From Planctomycetota bacterium (GTDB lineage Bacteria; Planctomycetota; J058; JAJDCQ01): 64,000 bases of DNA. Below, piece after piece: positions 17,794-25,581 of the stretch. The position numbers were made by a program, and so were the translations under genes. The stretch is from positions 1-64,000 of the forward strand of contig JAJDCQ010000239.1 in the NCBI GenBank assembly GCA_029260755.1, in the 5' to 3' direction. Below the pieces are notes generated by a model that made no database searches, was not told where the DNA came from, and saw only the letters and a list, made by a program, of their open reading frames with translations. Every line of letters begins with the position of its first letter. The stretch's first letter is position 1.

Positions 17794-18534
17794 TCAGCCG
17801 AGATACCGGAGGAGGCCGAGCTCGCGCAGCTCGTCGCGCGGCCGATCCGACTGCTGGGACGCGACTTCGAGCAACGCTCGGCGGAAGACCTTCCTCGCGT
17901 GGGTGAGGTAGTTCCGCACGTCGTAGACCGAACGGCCCACCTGCTCGGCGATCGCCTCGTAGCTGCGGGTCGGCCCGTCGTCGAACCGGGTGCGGGCGAG
18001 GAACACCTCGAGGTAGACCGCCTTGCCCTGCCGGGTCAGCGTCTCGCGAAGCCGCTCGAGGGCGCGATCGATGGTGATACGGAGCATCTCGGCGTCGACG
18101 AGCTCGTCGAGCTCGCCGTCGGCCGCCGCAAGGTCGAGGGGCGCGCCGTCCCGGTCGTGGAGCCCGTGGACGTGCGCGTCGCGCGGTCCGGCGCGGCGCT
18201 TCGCCTCGAGCCAGTTGATCCAGTGCCGGCGGCAGCAGACCTTCACAAACGCCCGAAAGCTCTTCTCGTGGCGGAGGCTCTTGACGAACTCCTTCTCGAC
18301 GAACCGGGCGAAGAAGTCCTGCGTCACGTCGTCGAGGCTCTGGCCGTCGACGCGCAGCACCCGCCCGAAGAACGACCGGACCGGCTTGTAGTAGAGGGGG
18401 AGGAGCTCGTCGAGGGCGGCTCGCCGGTCGGGCTCGTCGCCGTCGCGGGCGCGGCGGAGCAGCGTCCACGGCGTCTCGGGGAGGCGCGAGCTCGATCCCC
18501 TCCGACCACGATCGCGTCCGTCTGAAACGGCCAT
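17794..18534 (-). CDS. ECF-family RNA polymerase sigma factor (kinase-associated type)
   Basis: 246 aa. The sigma2 region (about 25-110) contains the LDDVTQDFFARFVEKEF segment, typical of the large planctomycete sigma group whose genes sit beside Ser/Thr kinases. The sigma4 helix-turn-helix lies near residues 185-225 (SYEAIAEQVGRSVYDVRNYLTHARKVFRRAL). No anti-sigma factor is encoded nearby. The gene is divergent from a kinase gene with only 68 bp between the starts, so kinase-dependent control by phosphorylation is plausible. Such control is established for some ECF groups but inferred here. Likely targets, including the downstream HYR protein gene about 90 bp away, are speculative. Confidence 0.85.
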   Translation of the reverse strand: MAVSDGRDRGRRGSSSRLPETPWTLLRRARDGDEPDRRAALDELLPLYYKPVRSFFGRVLRVDGQSLDDVTQDFFARFVEKEFVKSLRHEKSFRAFVKVCCRRHWINWLEAKRRAGPRDAHVHGLHDRDGAPLDLAAADGELDELVDAEMLRITIDRALERLRETLTRQGKAVYLEVFLARTRFDDGPTRSYEAIAEQVGRSVYDVRNYLTHARKVFRRALLEVASQQSDRPRDELRELGLLRYLG

Positions 18535-18586
18535 GCGCCGAGTGTATCAAACCTCCGCGGTCGGTTACCGGCGCCGGCCGTCCCGC

Positions 18587-18594
18587 GCTATCAT
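18587..18594 (+). promoter_or_regulatory. Putative extended -10 element GCTATCAT
   Basis: GCTATCAT ends 8 bp before the kinase ATG at 18603, with a weak TTACCG -35 at 18565-18570 (18-bp spacer). It lies in the 68-bp divergent gap shared with the sigma factor gene. Confidence 0.4.
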
Positions 18595-18602
18595 CCAGCG
18601 CC

Positions 18603-21600
18603 ATGACCGAATGGGACGGCGACGCGACGCCACCGCCCGGCCTCTCCGAGGTCGACTTCGCGCGCGCCCGCCGCGCCGTCGAGCGCGGCTGGCTCCGGCG
18701 CGAGCAGGTCGAGGAGGCGATCGTCGCCGCCGACCGGCTCGGGGAGCGGCTCGCCCGCCACCTCCCCCTGTCGCCCGAGCAGCTCCGAGCCCTCGATGAC
18801 CTGGGCGCGCCCGAGCCGCCGGCCGAGGTGCTGGCGGCGCGAGACGACCCCGAGCGCCGGCTCGGTCGCTACGTGATCGTCGAGCCGCTCGGCGCCGGCG
18901 GCATGGGCAAGGTCTACCGCGCCTGGGACGGCTCGCTCCATCGCTGGGTCGCCCTCAAGGTCGTCCGCGACCCCGGCGACGAGCGGGCGCGGGCCTTCTT
19001 CCTCCGCGAGGCGCGCCTCGCCGCCCGGATCGACCACCCGAACGTCGCCGCGGTCCACGAGGTCGGCGAGGACGAGCGCGGGCGCGTCTTCATCGCGATG
19101 CAGCTCGTCGAGGGCGAGACCCTCTCGGCCGAGCTCGGGCGACGGGTCGGGGTGACGGAGGTGGTCGCCATGATGACCGCCGCTGCCCGCGCGGTCGCTG
19201 CGGCCCACGCGCTCGATGTGATCCACCGCGACCTGAAGCCGGCGAACATCATCCGGGCGACCGACGGGACCGTGTTCGTCCTCGACTTCGGCCTGGCGAA
19301 GCAGCTTCGCGACGACGGCGATCGCCCGCGCCTCTCGACGACCGACGCGATCATGGGCACGCCGCTCTACATGGCGCCCGAGCAGGCGCGCGGCGCGGCC
19401 GACGAGGTCGACGGGCGGAGCGACGTCTACGCGCTCGGCGCGTGCCTCTACGATCTGCTCACCGGCGAGTCGCCGCATCGCGGGAGCACCACCGCGGAGG
19501 TGCTCGCCGGGATCGAGCGGGACGAGCCGATCCGCCCGCGCCGCCTCGCGCCCCGCCTCGCCCGCGACCTCGAGACGATCGTCCTCACCTGCCTCGCCCG
19601 GGAGCGGTCGCGACGCTACCCGACCGCCGGAGCGCTCGCCGACGACCTCGACCGGTTCGCCCGCGGCGAGCCGATCACGGCCCGGCCCGCGTCGCTGGCT
19701 TACCGGATCCGCCTCCGGTTCCGCCGCGACGAGCGGCTCCGGGCGATCGCCGCCGCGCTCCTCTTCGTCGCGATCGCGATCGCCGTCATCGTCCCGTTCT
19801 CCCGGCGCGACGCCGCCCGCGCCGAGCGGCTCGCCGAGGCCGGCGCCCTGATCGCGAACGCGCGTCGCCACTACGAGGCCGACCGCCTCGACGCCTGCCG
19901 CGACGCCGCCGTCGCCGCCCGGAGCCTCGCGCCCGAGCTCGCCGGCGGCCGATACTGGGAGGCGCGCTCGCTCATCCGTCGCTACGCCCGCACCCGTCGT
20001 CTGCCGGAGCCGTGGCTGACCGGCGGGGTCGGCGGCGTCGTCCACTTCGCGCCCGCTCCGACCGAGTCGAACGAGGCGCGCCGCCTCCGGGAGCAGGCCG
20101 AGGCGCTGCTCGACGGGCTCCGCGCCACGCCGGGCGCCGGCGTCACGCCGGGCGAGGTCGACGCGGCCGTCGAGATGGTCCGGATCCAGCGGCAAGACCC
20201 CGGCGGCTTCGCGCTCGCCGAGGGCCGCCTCGCCGAGCTCCTCGAGGCCGGAGGCGAGGCCGCGAGCGACGCCGAGGTCGGCTACTACCTGGCGGCCGCG
20301 CGCTACTATCAGAAGCGCTTCGCCGATGCGGCGGCCGTCGAGCGGGGCGTGGTGCTGCGCCTGCCCGAGTGGATCGAGCTCACCGCCCTCGCCCTGCAGG
20401 GCGCGGCCCTCGACGAGGCGCTCGCCCGACGCTCGCGCGAGGCCGAGGCCGCCTACGCCGACGCGCGCAGCTTCGCCGAGGCGCTCGCCGTCGTCCGGCC
20501 GGCGCGCGGTCGCCTGCTCACCGCATCGGTCCTCCTGTCGCGGGCGTCGTACCGCATCGCGACCGGCGATCGCGACGAGGCGCTCGACGACCTCGACGAG
20601 GCGCACGCGATCAGCGGATCGGTGATCGAACGGGCCGGCGACGCGGCGCCGGCCGACGCGCTCCGGCTGAGGGGATCGGTTCGCCGCGCGCTCGCCGCCT
20701 GGCGGCTCGACGTGGGCGATCACGCCGACGCCAGGGAGCTCGTCGCGCGCGCCGTCGCCGACCTGACGGCCGCGCTCGACCGGGACTCCGGCGACGTCCC
20801 GGCCCGGCTCGAGCGCGGCCTCGCCCGGGCGTTCGCCGCGCGGAACGAGGACGGGCCGGACGAGAAGCGGCGGCTCGTCGACGCCGCCACGGTCGACCTC
20901 GACGTGGTCCTGGCGGCCAAGCTCGACGAGGTTCCGGTCGAGGCGCTCCTGTCCCGCCTCGACCTCACCCTGACCGCGAGCGGCTCCGAGGCGGACTACG
21001 TCGCGATGCTCGACGACTTCATCGGGCGGTCGTCGGCCCCGATCGGCGCGACCCTGCTCGCGCGCCGAGGCCGGTTCAACGCCATCTGGGCCGAGCGGAT
21101 GTGGGACTACGACAAGGCCGGCCCGGAGCCGGTCGAGGCGAAGTTCGACGAGGCCAAGGCCGACGCCGAGCGCGCGATCATCCTCGGCCCCAACCTCGCC
21201 CGGGCGTGGTTCGAGCGAGCGACCGTCTGGGCGAACTACGGTGATTACCTGATGATCCGGGGTGACGACCCGACGGCCGCCTACGTCACCACCCTCGAGT
21301 CGCTCGACCGGACGACCGAGCTCAACCCCGAGATGCGCGTCGCGTGGTTCACCCGCTCGGCGAAGCTCCTCAGCCTCGGCTCCTTCAAGGCATCGCAAGG
21401 TGAGGATCCCGTCCCCGACTGGCGCGAGTCGATCGAGGCATCGATGCGCGCCGAGGAGATCAGCCGGCGCTGGTACGGATCGGTCGCCGGGCCGCAGTAC
21501 TCTCGCGCGATGGCCCGGGCGAGCCTCGCCGCCACCCTCTGGAGTCGAGGCCAGCGGGAGGAGGCGCTCGCCGAGCTCCGCCTCGCCGTCGCGGACTGCG

Positions 21601-21935
21601 ACGACGCGCGCCGTCGCCAGCGGCCCGGGCTGCCGCCGAGGCGCGAGGTCGGCTGGGTGCATCTGCAGCGCGGGCTGCTCCGGGCGGAGCTCGGCCGCGA
21701 CCGCGAGGCGCACGACGACCTCGCGGCGGCCGTCGCCGCGCTCGACGCGTGCCTCCCCGATGACCCCGACGCAAGCGAGCACTTCCAGGACATCTTCCGC
21801 TGGCGCGGACGCGCCCTCTGCGCCCTCGGGCGGCACGACGAGGCGATCGCCAGCTTCGAGGAGGCGCGGCGTCGCGGCGCCGAGCTCGATGACCTCATCG
21901 AAGCCTGCCGGGGGCACGGCGTCGACGAGCGCTGA
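18603..21935 (+). CDS. Transmembrane Ser/Thr protein kinase divergent from the ECF sigma gene
   Basis: 1110 aa. An N-terminal helical extension of about 85 residues, not found in the other kinases here, precedes a complete kinase domain (about 88-350): GAGGMG, Lys119, HRD 208-210, DFG 228-230 and GTPLYMAPEQ. One TM helix lies near residues 380-400 (IAAALLFVAIAIAVIVPF). The large C-terminal region is helical with degenerate TPR-like repeats (for example YLAAARYYQKRFADAAAVERGVVL, WFERATVWANYGDYL and ALGRHDEAIASFEEARRRG). Its divergent placement from the ECF sigma gene makes that sigma factor the best candidate substrate. That link is inference. Confidence 0.9.
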   Translation: MTEWDGDATPPPGLSEVDFARARRAVERGWLRREQVEEAIVAADRLGERLARHLPLSPEQLRALDDLGAPEPPAEVLAARDDPERRLGRYVIVEPLGAGGMGKVYRAWDGSLHRWVALKVVRDPGDERARAFFLREARLAARIDHPNVAAVHEVGEDERGRVFIAMQLVEGETLSAELGRRVGVTEVVAMMTAAARAVAAAHALDVIHRDLKPANIIRATDGTVFVLDFGLAKQLRDDGDRPRLSTTDAIMGTPLYMAPEQARGAADEVDGRSDVYALGACLYDLLTGESPHRGSTTAEVLAGIERDEPIRPRRLAPRLARDLETIVLTCLARERSRRYPTAGALADDLDRFARGEPITARPASLAYRIRLRFRRDERLRAIAAALLFVAIAIAVIVPFSRRDAARAERLAEAGALIANARRHYEADRLDACRDAAVAARSLAPELAGGRYWEARSLIRRYARTRRLPEPWLTGGVGGVVHFAPAPTESNEARRLREQAEALLDGLRATPGAGVTPGEVDAAVEMVRIQRQDPGGFALAEGRLAELLEAGGEAASDAEVGYYLAAARYYQKRFADAAAVERGVVLRLPEWIELTALALQGAALDEALARRSREAEAAYADARSFAEALAVVRPARGRLLTASVLLSRASYRIATGDRDEALDDLDEAHAISGSVIERAGDAAPADALRLRGSVRRALAAWRLDVGDHADARELVARAVADLTAALDRDSGDVPARLERGLARAFAARNEDGPDEKRRLVDAATVDLDVVLAAKLDEVPVEALLSRLDLTLTASGSEADYVAMLDDFIGRSSAPIGATLLARRGRFNAIWAERMWDYDKAGPEPVEAKFDEAKADAERAIILGPNLARAWFERATVWANYGDYLMIRGDDPTAAYVTTLESLDRTTELNPEMRVAWFTRSAKLLSLGSFKASQGEDPVPDWRESIEASMRAEEISRRWYGSVAGPQYSRAMARASLAATLWSRGQREEALAELRLAVADCDDARRRQRPGLPPRREVGWVHLQRGLLRAELGRDREAHDDLAAAVAALDACLPDDPDASEHFQDIFRWRGRALCALGRHDEAIASFEEARRRGAELDDLIEACRGHGVDER

Positions 21936-22006
21936 CCGGGTCGCCGCCAGGAGGCGCGTGGCTTGCCCGGCGCCGCGGTCGCCGCCACGATGCCCGCGGA
22001 GGTTCC

Positions 22007-25000
22007 GTGACGCATCCGCAGGCGCCACAACCCGGCGTTCCCCCGCCTCGGCGTCCCCTTCCGCCCCCGCGCCCCGGGGCGACGGCTCGGCCCCCATCGG
22101 GTCGTGCTCCGGCGCCGTTCACGCCGCCCGGGTCGGGCCGCCTCCCGGGTCTTCCCGGGCTGACCGGAGCGAGGTTGCCCCGCCAGGTCGGCCGGTACGT
22201 CGTCGCGGCCGAGCTCGGCCGCGGCGGGATGGGCGTCGTCGTGCGCGGGCGCGATCCGTCGCTCCAGCGCGATGTCGCGATCAAGCTCTGCCTCGACGGG
22301 ACCTCCGAGCGGGAGCGCGAACGGTTTCGACGGGAGGCGCTCGCGGCCGCCCGGCTGAAGCATCCGGGGATCGTCGGCATCCACGAGGTCGGCGAGCAGG
22401 ACGGGCGTCCGTTCCTCGTGATGGAGCTCGTCGACGGCGACGCGTTCGATCAGCTCGTCGAACGCGAGGGCAAGCTCCCGCCGCGGCGGGCGGCCGAGAT
22501 CGTCCGCGACCTCGCCGTCGCCCTCGCCCACGCGCACGCCCAGGGCGTGATCCACCGCGATCTCAAGCCGCAGAACGTCCTGATCGGCCGCGACGGGCAT
22601 CCGCGCCTCGTCGACTTCGGCCTCGCCCGGACGATCGACGCCGACAGCCAGCTCACCCGGAGTGGCCAGCTCATCGGCACGCCGCAGTACGTCTCGCCCG
22701 AGGCGGCCAACGGCGACGTCGCCGTGATGGGGCCGCGGAGCGACGTCTTCGGGCTCGGCGGCATCCTCTACTGGGCCCTCACCGGCCGCCCACCGTTCGA
22801 AGGGAGCTCGGTTCTCGAGATCATCAGCCGCGTTTTCAACGAGGACCCCGAGCCGGCCCGCTCGATCGACCCGACCGTCCACATCGACCTCGAGACGATC
22901 GCCGCCAGGTGTCTCGAGAAGAGGCCCGAGCAACGCTACGGAAGCGCCGACGAGGTCGCCGCCGAGCTTGGCCGATTCGTCGATGGTGAGGCGATCCTGG
23001 CCCGCCCGCTCGGCCGTGGCGCGCGCGCCGCGCGCTGGGCGCGTCGTCATCCCGCGCGGCTCGCCGCGCTCGCCCTCGGCGTGGTCGTCGTGGCGGGCGG
23101 GCCGGCGAGCCTGATCGTCCAGCGAACGAGCGCCGACCGGGCCCGGGCGCGCGGCGCCACCGACGCGCGGGCCGAGCTCGTCGCCGGCGCTCGCGTCGCC
23201 GCCGGCGCGGCGCTCACCGCGTTCGCGGAGGCGCGCGCCCGAGCGGCCGAGGAGCGCGAAGCATCGCCCGAGGACGCGCGGCGGCGGACGGACCGCCTCC
23301 TCGCCCTCGGCCTCGCCGCGTTCTCGGCCGGACAGCGGCTCGAGGCGCTCGCCGGGGACGACCCCGACGGGCGGCGCCTCCTCTTCGACGCGGCGATGGG
23401 CCTCGGTGAGGTCGCCGTGCGCGCCGAGCAGTGGAGCGTCGCCACGACCGCGTTCGAGCGCGCGGGCCGGCTCGGCGTCGACGACCTCCGGGCACGCGCG
23501 GCCGCCGACGATGTCGCCGCCGCGCGCGCCCGCGTCGCCGACGAGCATCGGAGGATCATCGAGGACGTCCTCGACCGCGTCCTCTCCGGCGCGATCGACG
23601 AGAGCCCGGTCGGCTTCGAGGAGGCGCTCTTCACCCTCGTCCGCTACCCCGAGACGCAGACGGTCGCTCTCCTCACCGCGGCGCTCGACGAGGTGACGAC
23701 CGAGCTGCGGGCGGTGATCGCGGAGCTGCTCCTCGAGGCGGGCGGCCCGGAGGGACCGGGCGGGGCGGTTCCTGGGATCGAGGAGGCGGTCGCGGTCTGG
23801 CTCGAGGGCGGCTCGCCGCCCGAGGGAGAGAACGGTGCGATCCGCCACGCCCTCGGCGAGGCCACGCGGCGGCTCGACACGCGGATCCGGGCCGACCGCC
23901 CGGCGCAGCTCCAGCCGATGTCGGTGAAGGAGCACATGGCGTCGGCCCAGTCGACCCGCGTCGGCGAGGCGCGCCTGCGCCTCGCGCGGATCTGCTGCGA
24001 GGCGCTCGGCTGGATCGGGATCCGCGAGGGCGCGATCGATCCGCTCGGACGCTTCATCCTCGCCATCGCCGACGAGCGCCGCGCCGCGCCGGCGGGCGTC
24101 GCCCTCTGCCTCCTCGCGACCGGGCGCCCCGAGGACGACGCGGCGACGGCGCGGTACCTCGAGCGCGCCCGGGAGGGCTGGCACTCGCAGTCCTACGGCG
24201 AGTTCTGGCGCCGGCTCGGGCCGCTCCTGTCGCGCGTCGGGCTCGAGGAGGCGATCGACCTCTCCGGCGCCGAGGGGACCGACGCGAAGGCCGAGGCGGG
24301 CGCCCACTTCGACCGCGGGATCAACCTCTGCACCCGAGGCGACCTCCGCGGCGGCGTCGAGCAGTTCGTGAAGGCGGTCGCGCTCGATCCGGGGCTCTTC
24401 GCCGCCTGGAACAACCTCGGCCTGGCGCGGCGTCAGCTCGGCGAGTCGGCCGCCGCCGAGGCCGACCTCACCCGGGCGATCGAGGTGCGGCCGGACAGCC
24501 ACGAGGCGCACGCGAACCGCGCCCACGCGAGGATGGACCTCGGTCGCTTCGCCGAGGCGCTCGCCGACATCGATCGGGCGATCGAGCTCGCCCCGCACAC
24601 GACGTCGCTCCTCGGCGAGCGCGCCGTGATCCGGCTCAACGCCGGCGACCCGCGCGGCGCCGTCGCCGACGCCACCCGGGCGCTCGAGCGGGACGGGCAG
24701 CTCCAGACGGCCTGGCTCTACCGAGGCCACGCCCATCGACTGCTCGGGATGCTCGCGGAGGCGGACGCCGACCTCACCCGGGCGATCGAGCTCGAGGGCG
24801 GCGACGTCAAGGGGTGGCTCGGCCGCGGCGAGGTGCGGCACCTGGCCGGCGACCTCCGCGGGGCGATCGCCGACGCGTCCGAGGCGATCGCGCGCAGCCC
24901 GAGGCACGCCCCCGCGTGGTGCCTCCGCGGGACGGCGCGGGGCCAGGCGGGCGACTTCGACGGCTCGATCGCCGACCTCGACCAGGCGATCGCGCTCGAC

Positions 25001-25279
25001 GACCGCGACCCGCGCTTCTTCTGCAACCGAGGCTTCGCCTACAGCGCGAAGAAGGAGTGGCGACGAGCGATCGAGGACTACGACGCGACGCTCGCCCGCG
25101 ACCCCCGCTTCGCCCAGGCGCTGATCTCCCGCGCCTTCGCCCGCGACGCGCTCGGAGGCGACGACGAGGGAACCCTCGCCGACCTCGAAAGGGCGCTCCC
25201 GCTGATCGCGCCAACGGAACCCCGCAAGGCGATCGTCGAGGCGAAGATCGAGGCGCTCCGGACGAAGCTGGGCCGCTGA
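22007..25279 (+). CDS. Transmembrane Ser/Thr protein kinase with C-terminal TPR array
   Basis: 1090 aa from a GTG start. A Pro-rich leader of about 60 residues precedes the kinase domain: GRGGMG, Lys93, HRD 183-185 and DFG 203-205. The activation segment reads GTPQYVSPEAANGD, departing from the AxxYMAPEQ form of the other six. A TM helix (about 348-370) is followed by a middle domain containing MGLGEVAVRAEQW and ETQTVALLTAALDEVTTEL, which recurs in the two kinases at 32.6-40.4 kb. About nine regular TPRs fill residues 760-1070. The gene starts about 70 bp after the preceding kinase gene and may be co-transcribed. A sensory role for the exported TPR part is inferred. Confidence 0.92.
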   Translation: MTHPQAPQPGVPPPRRPLPPPRPGATARPPSGRAPAPFTPPGSGRLPGLPGLTGARLPRQVGRYVVAAELGRGGMGVVVRGRDPSLQRDVAIKLCLDGTSERERERFRREALAAARLKHPGIVGIHEVGEQDGRPFLVMELVDGDAFDQLVEREGKLPPRRAAEIVRDLAVALAHAHAQGVIHRDLKPQNVLIGRDGHPRLVDFGLARTIDADSQLTRSGQLIGTPQYVSPEAANGDVAVMGPRSDVFGLGGILYWALTGRPPFEGSSVLEIISRVFNEDPEPARSIDPTVHIDLETIAARCLEKRPEQRYGSADEVAAELGRFVDGEAILARPLGRGARAARWARRHPARLAALALGVVVVAGGPASLIVQRTSADRARARGATDARAELVAGARVAAGAALTAFAEARARAAEEREASPEDARRRTDRLLALGLAAFSAGQRLEALAGDDPDGRRLLFDAAMGLGEVAVRAEQWSVATTAFERAGRLGVDDLRARAAADDVAAARARVADEHRRIIEDVLDRVLSGAIDESPVGFEEALFTLVRYPETQTVALLTAALDEVTTELRAVIAELLLEAGGPEGPGGAVPGIEEAVAVWLEGGSPPEGENGAIRHALGEATRRLDTRIRADRPAQLQPMSVKEHMASAQSTRVGEARLRLARICCEALGWIGIREGAIDPLGRFILAIADERRAAPAGVALCLLATGRPEDDAATARYLERAREGWHSQSYGEFWRRLGPLLSRVGLEEAIDLSGAEGTDAKAEAGAHFDRGINLCTRGDLRGGVEQFVKAVALDPGLFAAWNNLGLARRQLGESAAAEADLTRAIEVRPDSHEAHANRAHARMDLGRFAEALADIDRAIELAPHTTSLLGERAVIRLNAGDPRGAVADATRALERDGQLQTAWLYRGHAHRLLGMLAEADADLTRAIELEGGDVKGWLGRGEVRHLAGDLRGAIADASEAIARSPRHAPAWCLRGTARGQAGDFDGSIADLDQAIALDDRDPRFFCNRGFAYSAKKEWRRAIEDYDATLARDPRFAQALISRAFARDALGGDDEGTLADLERALPLIAPTEPRKAIVEAKIEALRTKLGR

Positions 25280-25283
25280 CGAG

Positions 25284-25388
25284 TCACACCGCTACTGCGA
25301 CAGATTCGCTCGTGTGATTCCAGGGGTCAGGTCCAGGATTCACACCATAGGGGCCAGGTCACACCAGCTGCTGCGACAGATTCGCTCG
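25284..25388. repeat. Pair of 30-bp direct repeats flanking GGGGTCAGGTCCAG
   Basis: Copies at 25284-25312 and 25359-25388 share TCACACC followed by CTGCGACAGATTCGCTCG with few differences. Copy 1 is bounded by TCACAC/GTGTGA and could fold. Between them lies GGGGTCAGGTCCAG (from 25323), the same word that ends the long inverted repeat at 46112-46202. It looks like remnant REP/MITE-type DNA. The rest of the gap up to 25581 holds no gene; it does contain the palindrome-like word at about 25549-25571. Confidence 0.6.
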
Positions 25389-25548
25389 CGTCACTCCTGA
25401 ACCGGAAGGAGGGGTCGGAGCCCGTCATTGGGGCTGGTCTCGGGAGTCGGCGCGTCCCGGTCGACGCGAGAGAGGGGCAGCGCGGGCGCGGCCGGCGAGC
25501 GCGCGGGACGGCGGTCGCCTCCGGGCTCTTCGCGTCTCGGTGCCGAGA

Positions 25549-25571
25549 TCCTCTTCGCCGAAGGCGAAGCA
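25549..25571. repeat. Dispersed repeat word CTCTTCGCCGAAGGCGAAG
   Basis: The word just past the stop of the metallopeptidase fusion gene recurs in inverted orientation at about 51889-51911, where it opens another intergenic repeat element. It is self-complementary around TTCGCC/GGCGAA, so it can form a hairpin at the 3' end of the gene and may act in termination or as a REP-like element. Confidence 0.45.
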
Positions 25572-25581
25572 GATGGCCCGC

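Noticed and set aside
21281-24907. 1208-codon minus-strand frame across two kinase genes
   Set aside because: Shadow of the plus-strand kinase; the plus-strand frames carry complete kinase motifs.
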